A DNA stretch of 64,000 nucleotides. Origin: Nitrospirota bacterium (GTDB taxonomy: Bacteria > Nitrospirota > Nitrospiria > Nitrospirales > Nitrospiraceae). The stretch covers positions 1-64,000 of the forward strand of contig JBFMAX010000015.1 of the NCBI GenBank assembly GCA_040755395.1. Direction: 5' to 3'. The notes under the pieces were generated by a model. The model did no database searches and had not been told where the DNA came from. It worked only from the letters and a program-made list of their open reading frames with translations. Position numbers and translations under genes: made by a program. Shown one piece after another: positions 24,794 through 33,599 of the stretch (positions within the stretch are counted from its first letter, which is position 1; the number at the start of each line of letters is the position of its first letter).

Positions 24794-25129
24794 TCAGCGC
24801 AAGGCGCGTGATTCCGCTTCCTTTGCGTCCTTTGGACCACAATCCCGACCATGGGCATGTCCGCAACCCACGATCCTCAATCCTCCGCCGAACATGTTCT
24901 TCAGCGTCGCCGGCGGCGCGCAAGAGCCGTGCGCCGGCCCAGCCTCGGCGGCTTCGCAGGCGAACGTCCCGGCACCGGCACTGAACGACGACAAGATCCG
25001 TGTCATCGCCGTGCCACAGACTCGGCACCGTGTTACCGGCGGTTCATTCATCGTCTGCCGGAAGGCAAACCGTTGGGGACAATCCTTCGGCCCAAGACAC
25101 TGCTCGGCCTGATATTCATAGATCGGCAT
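24794..25129 (-). CDS. FmdB-type zinc-ribbon protein
   Basis: A 111-aa protein opening MPIYEYQAEQCLGPKDC, the FmdB/CxxC_CXXC_SSSS family start, with the second Cys pair in VTRCRVCGTAMTRILSSFS near residue 37. The C-terminal third adds further Cys and His (CEAAEAGPAHGSC, GCGHAHGRDCG). Family members are small putative regulators or metal-binding proteins without settled function. It is first of a minus-strand run leading to the receptor. The 195 bases upstream (25130-25324) carry no clear operator. Confidence 0.8.
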   Translation of the reverse strand: MPIYEYQAEQCLGPKDCPQRFAFRQTMNEPPVTRCRVCGTAMTRILSSFSAGAGTFACEAAEAGPAHGSCAPPATLKNMFGGGLRIVGCGHAHGRDCGPKDAKEAESRALR

Positions 25130-25324
25130 GGCCCCTCCTGGCGATCCTCAGAGAACTTCGGTCCGTCTATCTGCGCGGGAGCAAGGCGATCGCCGTTATT
25201 CCGCCGACCTTCCATCGTGCATGGCGCGGCACCGCCCGCAGGCCGGGCATCAGATCGGCCAAGACGATTGAAAGCCGGCCGCGGTGAAGGCCGGCGTGAC
25301 CGAGACCCCGCTTCAGAGATGCTG

Positions 25325-25687
25325 TCATTCATTTATTTCTTCCAAACCCTCCTGATGGCTCAGCGCATCATGGATGACGCCGACCCAGTGCCTGGCTTCC
25401 GACAGTCTGGCCGCCCAGCGCACGTGGCCCGCTTCGTCTCCCGCCTCGGCCAATAGGTGACAGACGGCGTCGGCCAGGGCCGCCGCCTCGGCCGCGTGCG
25501 CCAGCCGAGCCAGCGACAGCTCCGAGGATTGGGTCAATTCCCACGCCCGCTGATACAGCACCAGCAACGGAAGGATTGAGGCCGTCTTGGGAATGACCAT
25601 GCCTTCCGCTTCCACACGCCGTTCAGCCGCGCGCCGGGGTTCACGGTCGGCCGTCGGTTGTTCCGTATCGTCCTGATCCGCGCTCAC
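25325..25687 (-). CDS. Hypothetical helical protein, last gene of the Zur-led operon
   Basis: A 120-aa protein starting at GTG 25687, which overlaps the stop of the DUF3386 gene by 4 bases (GTGA). That coupling decides the start; the longer frame upstream is only a shadow. The sequence is helical and Ala/Leu-rich (SLARLAHAAEAAALADAVCHLLAEAGDEAG), ending GLEEINE. No domain is recognised. It is cytosolic. Confidence 0.68.
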   Translation of the reverse strand: MSADQDDTEQPTADREPRRAAERRVEAEGMVIPKTASILPLLVLYQRAWELTQSSELSLARLAHAAEAAALADAVCHLLAEAGDEAGHVRWAARLSEARHWVGVIHDALSHQEGLEEINE

Positions 25688-26388
25688 ACCCCCACCTCGT
25701 GATTGAACAGTTCGATCACCCGCGTCTTCACCAGCCCTCGCTCGCCGAAAGAGATCCGTCGGCGCAACGGGAGCCAGAGTCCTCGCAGGTCCGCATACTC
25801 GTTCACGTAGCTTTCCATCCCGATGACCGAGCGGCCGTCCAGGGTGAAATAGGTCATGACGTAATGGCTGGAGTACTGCCTGCCGTCCGGCGCCGCGTCG
25901 TACCGCTCGATGGTATTCACGCGCCGTTCGATCATCGGAGCGATGCGACCGATCTGGGTGTATTGCCGGTCCTTGATGCGATACCACGAGTCCAACCGAC
26001 CGCCGGTCAGCAACACGCGACGGCCGCGGGGATGGAACCGGGCCGGATCTTCGTCCGGATCGAACGAGAACACGTACTTCCCGTCGCCCTCTTCGAACGG
26101 CAGGTGGGCCAGGTGCATACCTTGGGTCCAGAGCCGCTCGCGCACCCATTCGCGGAGCGCGGGGTCCGCGCCCGGCAGTTCCACGGTCGTCTCTTTCCGC
26201 GGAATCACGCAGACCTCGCCCTTGAACACCTCCCCCTCGTCATTGACGAGCACATCCGCCCGGTACCCGCCGAACCCGGCCGGCCATTTGTACATCCGGC
26301 TATGGGCTTCCCGAACCAAGCCCCGCGCAACGGGATCGTCGCTCGACTTCGCGCCTTCCTCCGCGGCGGACTTCGTCGTCCCGCTCAT
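25684..26388 (-). CDS. DUF3386 family protein
   Basis: A 234-aa protein that appears to be a DUF3386 member: REAHSRMYKWPAGFGGYRAD near residue 28, GRRVLLTGGRLDSWYRIKDRQ near 125 and SSHYVMTYFTLDGRSVIG near 175. There is no signal peptide. The family is known from cyanobacteria and some other bacteria, with unproven function. It overlaps its upstream neighbour by 4 bases and its downstream neighbour by 4 bases, so it is translated in a coupled operon with the CobW and WD40 genes. Confidence 0.7.
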   Translation of the reverse strand: MSGTTKSAAEEGAKSSDDPVARGLVREAHSRMYKWPAGFGGYRADVLVNDEGEVFKGEVCVIPRKETTVELPGADPALREWVRERLWTQGMHLAHLPFEEGDGKYVFSFDPDEDPARFHPRGRRVLLTGGRLDSWYRIKDRQYTQIGRIAPMIERRVNTIERYDAAPDGRQYSSHYVMTYFTLDGRSVIGMESYVNEYADLRGLWLPLRRRISFGERGLVKTRVIELFNHEVGV

Positions 26389-26681
26389 GAGTGTCGCCCC
26401 TCCTTCTCGTGGTCGTGGTGATCGCGCTCCTTGGCCAGGTCCTCCACATCGCGGCGCCGGACCTCGCCGGCCGATTTATGGATCTTGTACTGTCTCACTT
26501 GTCCGGGCCCTTCGAGAACGGCGATCACGGTTTCGATCGGCGGGCAGCCGGGCTCGCGACATTCCAATTCCGTCACCATGACCGTCGTCTCGTCGCTCAG
26601 GCCCCACCTCGCACGAGCCCAGGACTTGATTCGGTCGGCCTGGTCGGGATCGATCGCGCGCCGCCCGCCGAACAGATTCAT
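26385..26681 (-). CDS. Conserved hypothetical (ECREPGCPPIETVI motif)
   Basis: A 98-aa cytosolic protein. The core reads WARARWGLSDETTVMVTELE followed by CREPGCPPIETVIAVL, a pattern I associate with a small conserved family often located beside CobW genes. The two Cys residues four apart could bind metal. The C-terminus is charged and His-rich (KERDHHDHEKEGRHS). The ATG at 26681 begins 2 bases after the WD40 stop, and the gene's end overlaps the DUF3386 start. Confidence 0.72.
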   Translation of the reverse strand: MNLFGGRRAIDPDQADRIKSWARARWGLSDETTVMVTELECREPGCPPIETVIAVLEGPGQVRQYKIHKSAGEVRRRDVEDLAKERDHHDHEKEGRHS

Positions 26682-26683
26682 CG

Positions 26684-27745
26684 TCAGTCTCCCAGCCCTT
26701 CGACGAACAACAGAGACACGGCTCCGTCGTCGGCGCCGGTCGCCACCCGCGTCCCCGTGGAACTCCAGGCGACGCAGGACAACCCGCCCGTTGTGTTGAT
26801 CTCCTCGATCACCATCGGTTTCGTCGTCCGCGGTTCCCAGAGGCACAGGAAGCCGTCTTCGCCCGCCGTGGCGACCAGGGAATGAGAAGGGTGACAGGCG
26901 ATCTCGCGGATCCATCCCAGATGCCCCTTGAACAGCCGCCCGCCGGTTCCCTCGAATTTCTTCATGTTCCAGGACATCAACGCCGGACCCGACGCGGTGA
27001 ACAGATTCATCCCGTCATGGTCGAATCGCACGCACGTCACCTTCATCGGATACCCGGACATGTGCCAGTTCTGTTCGTTCTCCGTCCGGAACAGGTGAAC
27101 CGATCCATCGAGATTGCCGGAAGCCAGGAACCCGCCGCCGGGACTCACGGCGATGGACAGCAGCGCGCCGTCGTAGGGGAACGACCGAACCGGTTTATCT
27201 TCCCCGATCGTCCACAGCCATGCGCCGCCGTAACAGGCCGTGATCACCCCGCCGCCTCGCGGCATCCATGCCAGGGCCGAGATCGTCGTCTGATGGGCCA
27301 GCACTTCCCCGGCCGGCTGCGGCGCATCGTCGCCGCGCGTCGTCCACACGCGCAACGTCTTCCCTCCGGAAGCCGCGAGCCACACGCCGTCCGGCGACCA
27401 GGCCAGATGGTCAACCCAGGAGCTCGGCGGCCCGACGGGAAGAACCGCCCGCTCCTCTCCCATGTCCGTCATCCACATCCTGACCACCCCGTCCTGTCCG
27501 CCGGTCGCCAACGCGTGTCGCACGGGATGCCACGCCAACGCGAGCGCCGATTCCCGGTGCCCCGTCGGCTGACAGACCGGTGTCAACGACGGCACGTCCC
27601 ACACCGCCACTTCCCCGGAAGCCGAACAGGCCGCGAGCCGGCGGCCGTCCGCCGAAAAGGCAACGCGGTGAACGTAGTCGGCGAGTCGAACCGACCCGCC
27701 CGGCCTCAACCTCACCACCGCCTGTCGCTTGGCTAGACGAGGCAT
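26684..27745 (-). CDS. WD40-repeat beta-propeller protein
   Basis: A 353-aa protein with about seven WD40 blades. Repeated endings are visible: [45 protein letters not shown]. There is no signal peptide, so it is cytosolic and probably a scaffold for protein contacts. The start at 27745 overlaps the CobW stop by 13 bases. Its steady place between the CobW GTPase and the Cys-motif protein suggests they act together, perhaps in metal delivery; that is inference. Confidence 0.85.
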   Translation of the reverse strand: MPRLAKRQAVVRLRPGGSVRLADYVHRVAFSADGRRLAACSASGEVAVWDVPSLTPVCQPTGHRESALALAWHPVRHALATGGQDGVVRMWMTDMGEERAVLPVGPPSSWVDHLAWSPDGVWLAASGGKTLRVWTTRGDDAPQPAGEVLAHQTTISALAWMPRGGGVITACYGGAWLWTIGEDKPVRSFPYDGALLSIAVSPGGGFLASGNLDGSVHLFRTENEQNWHMSGYPMKVTCVRFDHDGMNLFTASGPALMSWNMKKFEGTGGRLFKGHLGWIREIACHPSHSLVATAGEDGFLCLWEPRTTKPMVIEEINTTGGLSCVAWSSTGTRVATGADDGAVSLLFVEGLGD

Positions 27746-28704
27746 GCCCGAAACCCCTTCGTCAGCGCGTCGCGATCGAGGTCCTTGCCGATGAAGACCA
27801 ACTGATTGGTGCGCGCCTCGCCGGGCTTCCATGCCCGATCGGCCTTCCCGTCGAACAGCATATGGACGCCCTGAAACACGAACCGATGGTCTCGGCCTTT
27901 GACGTTCAGAATGCCTTTCATCCGATAGATATTCGTCCCCATGGTGGAGAGGATTCCCCGGAACCAGTCGTTGACCTTGCGTTCATCGACCAATCCCTCT
28001 TCGACGAGGGCGACAGAAAAGACGCTGGGGTCGTGTTGATGGGCCTCTTCGCCCAAGAAGTTCGGATCGATCTCCAGCTTGCGGCTGAGATCGAAGGCGC
28101 CGATGTTCAGCAGCCGGTTGATTTCGACCTGGGCGTCTCTGGTCCGATGAATCTTCGCCATCACATTGATCGCCCGGATGCGCGCCTCCAATTTGTCCAC
28201 CTCGGCCGGCGGGACGAGGTCGATCTTGTTCAAGAGGATCACATCGGCAAAGGCGATTTGCTCCTTCGCCTCCGGGCTCGTCTCGAGATGCTCCCGAATG
28301 TGTTTCGAATCCACCACTGTGATGATTCCGTCCAACACGAGCCGGCGCCGCATCTCGTCGTCGACAAAAAACGTCTGGGCGACGGGAGCCGGGTCGGCCA
28401 GTCCGGTCGTTTCGATCATCAGATAATCGAACCGGTCTTTGCGCTTGAGCAACGTGCCGATGATGCGGATCAAATCGCCCCGCACCGTGCAGCAGATGCA
28501 CCCGTTGTTCATCTCGAAGATTTCTTCGTCGGCCCCGATCACGAGCTGGTTGTCGATCCCGACCTCGCCGAATTCGTTGACGACGACGGCGATCCGCTTG
28601 CCGTGCTCCGTGGTCAGAATGCGATTGAGCAGGGTCGTTTTTCCCGCGCCGAGAAAGCCCGTCAACACGGTGACGGGGACCGGCGCCATGACACCCGCAG
28701 CCAT
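27733..28704 (-). CDS. CobW/COG0523 GTPase in a Zur-led operon
   Basis: A 323-aa G3E GTPase. Walker A is [16 protein letters not shown] near residue 14, [13 protein letters not shown] near 42, the metal-site motif [13 protein letters not shown] near 70, and [15 protein letters not shown] near 98. NKIDLVPP near 160 is the guanine motif. The CobW_C domain fills the end ([23 protein letters not shown]). Relatives under Zur control act as zinc chaperones when zinc is scarce; the linked Zur gene 465 bases upstream supports that here. Start 28704 or 28689; the frame extends to 28839 without family resemblance. Confidence 0.92.
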   Translation of the reverse strand: MAAGVMAPVPVTVLTGFLGAGKTTLLNRILTTEHGKRIAVVVNEFGEVGIDNQLVIGADEEIFEMNNGCICCTVRGDLIRIIGTLLKRKDRFDYLMIETTGLADPAPVAQTFFVDDEMRRRLVLDGIITVVDSKHIREHLETSPEAKEQIAFADVILLNKIDLVPPAEVDKLEARIRAINVMAKIHRTRDAQVEINRLLNIGAFDLSRKLEIDPNFLGEEAHQHDPSVFSVALVEEGLVDERKVNDWFRGILSTMGTNIYRMKGILNVKGRDHRFVFQGVHMLFDGKADRAWKPGEARTNQLVFIGKDLDRDALTKGFRACLV

Positions 28705-28869
28705 AACGCGCCTCTCTCTTCGACCGGACACGCGACCGCCGCAGGCCCACCGACACCCGACGGGATCGGGACTCGCCGGCCGCGTCGCGCCGATCGGACA
28801 GTCAATGGATCGGCCGATGGTCGATCCGTCCGCGCGCAACGCCGGACGGAACGAACGACGGCGTACAGG

Positions 28870-29178
28870 CTAGGAGAGAAGAGAAGGCGGACCGCGGACG
28901 GGGTCTTGCACGCGATCAACGGAGAGGAGAAACTCGCGGAGATGAGGCGTGCGGGTAAGCGCGACGACGTGCAGGACGGCGGACGGAGCGGCAGCGTGGA
29001 CTCCTGCGCCCGCCGCATGGTCCAGCCAGGCGCAGAAATCTCGATCCGAATGTCCATGAGACGACCCGGCGGCAAAGGCGTGATCCAGCAGCAGAGGCTG
29101 AAGCGCCAGAACCAGCAGGACATAGGCCGCGGCGAGCAACCAGCGACAGGACTGAGCGCCCATACGGGTCAGCGGCAT
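28870..29178 (-). CDS. Small exported His/Cys protein, type HxHSDxDxCxW (copy 2)
   Basis: A 102-aa protein. It starts MPLTRMGAQSCRW and has a hydrophobic segment (LLAAAYVLLVLALQPLLLDHAFA), then HGHSDRDFCAWLDH, the same pattern as the protein at 24430-24762, and a C-terminus RGPPSLLS. The start at 29178 overlaps the end of the zur gene by 10 bases (a start at 29163 is also possible), which ties it to the zur transcript. It is probably a periplasmic zinc-binding or signalling factor, by inference. Confidence 0.68.
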   Translation of the reverse strand: MPLTRMGAQSCRWLLAAAYVLLVLALQPLLLDHAFAAGSSHGHSDRDFCAWLDHAAGAGVHAAAPSAVLHVVALTRTPHLREFLLSVDRVQDPVRGPPSLLS

Positions 29179-29585
29179 TCCGGGCACCATCCGAAAAATT
29201 CCAGGGCGTGGCTTTCGACGACGAATCTGGTCCGCCGTTCGACCACCTCGGTCAACTTTTTCAACGGGCACAGCATCAAGTCGGCGATACGGCCGCATCC
29301 CCGGCATCGAATGTGATGATGGTGCTGCCGGCCGTGACGCACCTCGTACCGCATCTGCCCTTCGTGGAACCCGACCGGGTCGATCAATCCAAGCTCCTGG
29401 AGCATGGCCAGATTCCGATAGACGGTGACGAGGTCCACTGTTCGATGCGCCCGCTTCAGGCGCTCATGCACCTCCGCCGCGGTGATCGGTAAGGCGCTCT
29501 CCAGAAGAATCTCCAACATCGCCTTCCTGGGCTTGGTGAGTTTCTTGCCGACCGCTTTGAGACTGCGGAGCATCGACGCGTTCAT
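29169..29585 (-). CDS. zur: Fur-family regulator, probably Zur
   Basis: A 138-aa repressor. The winged helix covers about residues 12-80 (LTKPRKAMLEILLESALPI, DLVTVYRNLAMLQELGLID). The metal sites are GRQHHHHIRCRGCGRIADL near residue 85 and the C-terminal CPEC, which together give the structural zinc site of two CxxC pairs. Four His in a row and the CobW operon behind it favour zinc sensing (Zur) over iron (Fur), but the sensing metal is inferred. A palindrome just upstream suggests self-repression. It heads the minus-strand operon running to 25325. Confidence 0.85.
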   Translation of the reverse strand: MNASMLRSLKAVGKKLTKPRKAMLEILLESALPITAAEVHERLKRAHRTVDLVTVYRNLAMLQELGLIDPVGFHEGQMRYEVRHGRQHHHHIRCRGCGRIADLMLCPLKKLTEVVERRTRFVVESHALEFFGWCPECR

Positions 29586-29600
29586 AGCACGGAATCCAAT

Positions 29601-29615
29601 TGCAAGTGACTTGCA
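29601..29615. promoter_or_regulatory. Perfect 15-bp palindrome, candidate Zur operator
   Basis: TGCAAGTGACTTGCA is two 7-base arms around a central G. It lies 16 to 30 bases upstream of the zur start codon, where it would cover the promoter. Size and position fit a Fur-family box. I found no second copy elsewhere in the window. Confidence 0.55.
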
Positions 29616-29718
29616 TTTACCACGGCGGCGCCGACGTTGTCAACGCCGTTTTTTTCCATCCGGCCCGGCTCGATGCAGCCTCGCCACGGAAACGAGGCTC
29701 GTGCTAAGATCGGCCGCC

Positions 29719-30495
29719 ATGCTGATCGACACACACACGCATCTGGATGATGCCCGGTACGACGCCGACCGCGAGGCGGTGCTCACCCGGGCGCGAGAGG
29801 CCGGGGTCGGCGCCTTCGTCACGATCGGGTGCGACCTGGCCACCAGCCGCGCGGCGGTCGCGCTGGCGGAGCGGTACCCGTTCGTGTACGCCACGATCGG
29901 CGTCCATCCGCACGAAGTCAAACACATCGGGGACGGGTGGTACGACGAACTGAGGCGGCTCGCCCGGCATCCCAAAGTCGTGGCCTACGGGGAGATCGGT
30001 TTGGATTACCACTACAACCACTCGTCGCCCAAAGAGCAGCGCTCTCGGTTCCGCGAACAGATCGGGCTGGCCCGCGAGTTGAAGCTCCCCCTCGTCGTTC
30101 ATACGCGGGAGGCGCAGGAAGACACGATCGCGATTCTCAAAGAGGAACACGCCTCGGAAGTGGGCGGGGTGTTTCACTGTTTCTCGGGAGATGCGTGGCT
30201 GGCGAAGGATGCGTTGGATCTCGGTTTCTACCTGTCTTTTTCGGGAATTATCACATTCCAGAACGCGACCATGTTGCGCGACATCGCGAAAACCGTCCCG
30301 CCCGATCGACTGCTGATCGAAACCGATTGCCCCTACCTCGCGCCGGTCCCCCACCGCGGCAAACGCAACGAGCCGGCCTATGTCGCCTTGGTTGCGAAAA
30401 CGTTGGCCGAGATCAGATCTGCGCCCGAGGCCGCGACAGGGGAGATCGGCCGGATCACGGCGGAGAACGCCCGCCGGCTGTTCAGAATTTCCTGA
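29719..30495 (+). CDS. TatD-family metal-dependent hydrolase/DNase
   Basis: A 258-aa TIM-barrel enzyme. Metal-binding motifs appear in order: DTHTHLDDARY at the start, YGEIGLDYHYNHS near residue 93, LVVHTREA near 127, GGVFHCFSGD near 152 and LIETDCPYLAPVPHRG near 200. The family cleaves nucleic acid 3' ends and is cytosolic. The start at 29719 gives the canonical MLIDTHTH opening. It is divergent from zur and its stop overlaps the convergent yacP-like gene by 14 bases. Confidence 0.92.
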   Translation: MLIDTHTHLDDARYDADREAVLTRAREAGVGAFVTIGCDLATSRAAVALAERYPFVYATIGVHPHEVKHIGDGWYDELRRLARHPKVVAYGEIGLDYHYNHSSPKEQRSRFREQIGLARELKLPLVVHTREAQEDTIAILKEEHASEVGGVFHCFSGDAWLAKDALDLGFYLSFSGIITFQNATMLRDIAKTVPPDRLLIETDCPYLAPVPHRGKRNEPAYVALVAKTLAEIRSAPEAATGEIGRITAENARRLFRIS

Positions 30496-31015
30496 GCCGG
30501 CGGTTTCTGCGACGAAGCGCTTTGGGAAGTTTATGCGGGTTGCCCTTCTTGTCCGGGTTGCGCCTCGGCGGGTCCTCTTCCTCGACCACCCGCCCCTTCA
30601 ACGCCGGGCCGGCGGGCGATGCGACCGGAGCGGAGAGTTTGGCGGCAAATTCGGCGGCGCCGATCACGAACGCGCCGTGCGCTCTCGCAAAATCCGCCAC
30701 CTCCCGGTCCGACGACACCACCGCGCAGTCCCGACCGTATGCTTGCGCGAGCCGCTGGATGACTTGATCGGCCCGCTCGCCGCGCCGCGAATAAATCACT
30801 TCGACGCCCGAACGGTGCTCGTGGCGCTCGACGCCCAGGCCCTCCCGCCACCCGTCGAAGACCACGGTGATCGCATGCCCTTTGCGTTGACGATAGCCGG
30901 CCAAATCGCGCAGCAACTGCTCGCGCGCGAACTCGCTTGGAGGCCTGCCGGAGGACGGACCGGCCGACCGAACGCCGAGCACATTGTAGCCGTCGAGGAT
31001 CAGATGCATCGCCAT
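30482..31015 (-). CDS. NYN-domain ribonuclease, YacP-like
   Basis: A 177-aa protein. It opens MAMHLILDGYNVLGV with the NYN/PIN-like catalytic Asp, has VVFDGWREG near residue 52, RRGERADQVIQRLA near 77 and VVSSDREVADFARAHG near 98, the acidic residues expected of the YacP group. The tail is very basic (KLPKALRRRNRRLRKF), fitting RNA contact. In Bacillus the relative Rae1 (YacP) is a ribosome-associated endoribonuclease; that role here is inference. Confidence 0.85.
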   Translation of the reverse strand: MAMHLILDGYNVLGVRSAGPSSGRPPSEFAREQLLRDLAGYRQRKGHAITVVFDGWREGLGVERHEHRSGVEVIYSRRGERADQVIQRLAQAYGRDCAVVSSDREVADFARAHGAFVIGAAEFAAKLSAPVASPAGPALKGRVVEEEDPPRRNPDKKGNPHKLPKALRRRNRRLRKF

Positions 31016-31175
31016 GAGCGAGCGGCACCCTAGCGGACTACGGGAAAGCCTGTCAACCTCGGCGGCGTCCTGTGGAAAGCTGTGAATTTCCTGTGATTCC
31101 CCTTGACAATACCGGGCACATCTGAGAAAAGTTTTTCATCCGATTCACCGCGAGAACCGTGAGACGGAGTCCTTC

Positions 31176-32450
31176 GTGACCAAGCGGCGTCGGGCCGTTG
31201 CGTGTGTTTTCCTTGCCCTGCTCTTCGCAGCCGGCGCACCGCTCCCTCCGTCTCCGTCCGCCGCTCCGCCCCGGGTCACAACGCTGCCGCCGCATTATAC
31301 GGATTCCCTGGTCGTTCATCCGGTTGCCAAGTCCAGGAAAAAGTCTTCGGCCGTGACGCCGGCGGTGATCCGGGATTTGCGGGTCGCCACGTATCCGGAC
31401 TGGACCAGGCTCGTCCTGGATCTCGAACGCCGCGTGCAGTTCACCGAAAACCGGCGGAACAATCCCGACCGGGTCATCATCGAGCTGAAAAACGCGAAAC
31501 TGGGGAAAGCCGCCAAAGGGAAACTCTCGGGCGGAACGCTCCCCGAAGCCGTCACGATCACCCAGAGAACCCCCCGGTCCGTCGCCGTCTCGCTGAAGGC
31601 GAAACGTATCAGCGACTATAAAATCCTGCCGCTGTCGAACCCCGACCGGCTGGTGGTCGACATCGTGCCCCGCTCCGGATCCGAGAGCATGGTCAAAACC
31701 GGAGCCCAGCCGGCCCCCAACGGCAATGAAGAACCGCAGCCGCGCGTCCAGCCGGTTCCCCGACAAACAATCAAAACGATCGTCATCGATCCGGGTCACG
31801 GCGGCAAGGATCCGGGCGCGCGCGGCGCGCACGGGACGGAAGAGAAAGACATCACTTTGAAAGTCGCGCTGTTGCTCCGCGATCTCCTCAGCAAGGAACC
31901 CGACACCCGGGTGCTGATGACGCGGGACCGCGACATGTTCATCGAACTGGAGGATCGGGCCAAGTTCGCCAACAGCAACAACGCCGACCTGTTCGTCTCG
32001 ATCCACGTGAATTCGCATCCGCAGAAAGGGATCAAGGGCATCGAGATCTATCACTTCGGCGAAGCCAAGGATCAGCGCGCGCTCGAAGTGGCGGCGCGGG
32101 AAAACGGCACGCCGTTGAGCAGCACGGGCGTCGGCTGGGAATACCTCGTCGCCGACCTCCTCACGACGAAGAAAATCGAGGACTCGTTGGAGTTGGCCTG
32201 GACGACCAAGCAGGCGATGGTCACGCGTCTGAACGGCCATTACAACACGGTCGATCACGGGGTCAAGACGGCTCCGTTCTATGTCCTGCGCTTCACCACC
32301 ATGCCCAGTATCCTGGCCGAAATCGCGTATATTTCCAATCCGGCCGAAGAGCAACTCCTGAAGAGCGCGTCGTTTTTGGCGCGCGTCGCGGAAGCCCTGT
32401 TCGATGGCGTCAAAACGTTTGCCAGTCCGAACCGTCTCTCCTCAAAGTAA
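31176..32450 (+). CDS. N-acetylmuramoyl-L-alanine amidase with AMIN domain
   Basis: A 424-aa cell-wall hydrolase starting at GTG 31176. After a signal peptide (VACVFLALLFAAGAPL) comes an AMIN domain (about residues 65-165, DLRVATYPDWTRLVLDLERR) that targets septal peptidoglycan. An Amidase_3 domain follows (about 190-415) with zinc ligands in VIDPGHGGKDPGARG, the later SIHVNSHPQ and the catalytic Glu in ILAEIAYISNPAEE. It cuts the amide bond between MurNAc and the stem peptide during cell separation. It is followed by truA after 26 bases. Confidence 0.93.
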   Translation: MTKRRRAVACVFLALLFAAGAPLPPSPSAAPPRVTTLPPHYTDSLVVHPVAKSRKKSSAVTPAVIRDLRVATYPDWTRLVLDLERRVQFTENRRNNPDRVIIELKNAKLGKAAKGKLSGGTLPEAVTITQRTPRSVAVSLKAKRISDYKILPLSNPDRLVVDIVPRSGSESMVKTGAQPAPNGNEEPQPRVQPVPRQTIKTIVIDPGHGGKDPGARGAHGTEEKDITLKVALLLRDLLSKEPDTRVLMTRDRDMFIELEDRAKFANSNNADLFVSIHVNSHPQKGIKGIEIYHFGEAKDQRALEVAARENGTPLSSTGVGWEYLVADLLTTKKIEDSLELAWTTKQAMVTRLNGHYNTVDHGVKTAPFYVLRFTTMPSILAEIAYISNPAEEQLLKSASFLARVAEALFDGVKTFASPNRLSSK

Positions 32451-32476
32451 CGAGCCGCGCCCGACCGCCTCTCGTC

Positions 32477-33211
32477 ATGCCCACCCTGAAGGTCACCTTG
32501 GAATATGACGGCACCCGCTACGCGGGGTGGCAACGTCAGCCCGACCGGCCGACGATCCAGGAAGCCGTGGAGGCGGCGCTTGCCCGGATCACTCAGGCCC
32601 AGATCCCGGTCATCGGAGCCGGCCGCACCGACGCGGGCGTCCACGCGCTCGGCCAGGTCGCCAGTTTCCGGACTGAGCGCGTGATGTCCCCCGAAGAATG
32701 GACCAGGGCCTTGAACGGAGTCCTGCCCGACGACATCAGCGTGCGACGTGTCGAAGAGGTGGACGACGGGTTCCACGCGCGCTATTCCGCGCGCGGGAAG
32801 CTCTACGAATACCGCATCCTCAACCGTCCCGAACGGTCGGCCCTGCAGCTCCAGCGAGCCTGGCACCTGCACAAACCGCTCGACGTGCCTGCGATGAAAA
32901 CCGCAGCCGGCTTGCTGGTCGGCAAACACGACTTCTCGTCATTCGAGGGCGCCCTGAGCGACAACGAAAATCCCTGGTGCGATCTGCAGCGGCTTGACAT
33001 CGGCCAGGAGGCGGACCTCATTCGCATCCAAGCCTATGCGGACCGTTTTCTCAAACAAATGGTGCGGACGATCGTAGGGACATTGGTCGAAGTGGGCTTC
33101 AAGAAACGCTCACCGGAGTCTCTGAAAGAGATCCTTGAAGCGCGGGACCGTTCGGCGGCCGGGAAAACGGCTCCGCCCCACGGGCTTTACCTCGTGAGGG
33201 TGGATTACTAG
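32477..33211 (+). CDS. truA: tRNA pseudouridine synthase A
   Basis: A 244-aa enzyme that makes pseudouridine at positions 38-40 of tRNAs. The opening KVTLEYDGTRYAGWQRQPD, the catalytic Asp in GAGRTDAGVHALGQVASF near residue 53, and the C-terminal MVRTIVGTLVEVG near 195 are all standard, as is the length. It probably shares a transcript with the amidase gene upstream. Confidence 0.96.
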   Translation: MPTLKVTLEYDGTRYAGWQRQPDRPTIQEAVEAALARITQAQIPVIGAGRTDAGVHALGQVASFRTERVMSPEEWTRALNGVLPDDISVRRVEEVDDGFHARYSARGKLYEYRILNRPERSALQLQRAWHLHKPLDVPAMKTAAGLLVGKHDFSSFEGALSDNENPWCDLQRLDIGQEADLIRIQAYADRFLKQMVRTIVGTLVEVGFKKRSPESLKEILEARDRSAAGKTAPPHGLYLVRVDY

Positions 33212-33311
33212 CTGGAGAGCGTGCCTCCTGTCTCGAGGGACCCGTCGGACGGCAAGTGCTCGGTTCCTGAGCCGAAAAGACCTCGATTGTCCACGACCAG
33301 GAGAATGCCTG

Positions 33312-33599
33312 TCATGCCGCTAACGGCGCCGCCGGCACGGGCTCGGGTTTTCGGCTTACCCGCGCTCCGGGTTGAACCCGGTACAGGAGGCCCGCAGCGT
33401 CCGGTGGATGCATAGGCGCGCACTTACCGCCCTTCGACCATGGATGAACATCGTGCGCGAATGGCCGACCTTTATGAACCGCCGATCCGCTGAAGTCTTG
33501 TCTGAGCCCGCAATTGATGCACTTCCATTCGTGGAGACTCACATGCGCGTCGAGATACCGTTCTTCCACCATCAACCCGGCGCACTTGGGACACTTCAT
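33312..33599 (-). CDS. Small zinc-ribbon protein
   Basis: A 95-aa protein. MKCPKCAGLMVEERYLD at the start and WKCINCGLRQD near residue 27 form one zinc ribbon. The tail is Pro- and Ala-rich without further motifs. The start at 33599 is chosen because AGGAGGTGGTGAGGGG precedes the ATG. Function unknown; it may bind nucleic acid or ribosomes. No plus-strand frame over it shows family resemblance. Confidence 0.65.
   Translation of the reverse strand: MKCPKCAGLMVEERYLDAHVSLHEWKCINCGLRQDFSGSAVHKGRPFAHDVHPWSKGGKCAPMHPPDAAGLLYRVQPGARVSRKPEPVPAAPLAA

Noticed and set aside
27580-29316. 578-codon plus-strand open frame
   Set aside because: It is antisense to cobW and its neighbours; no recognisable domain.
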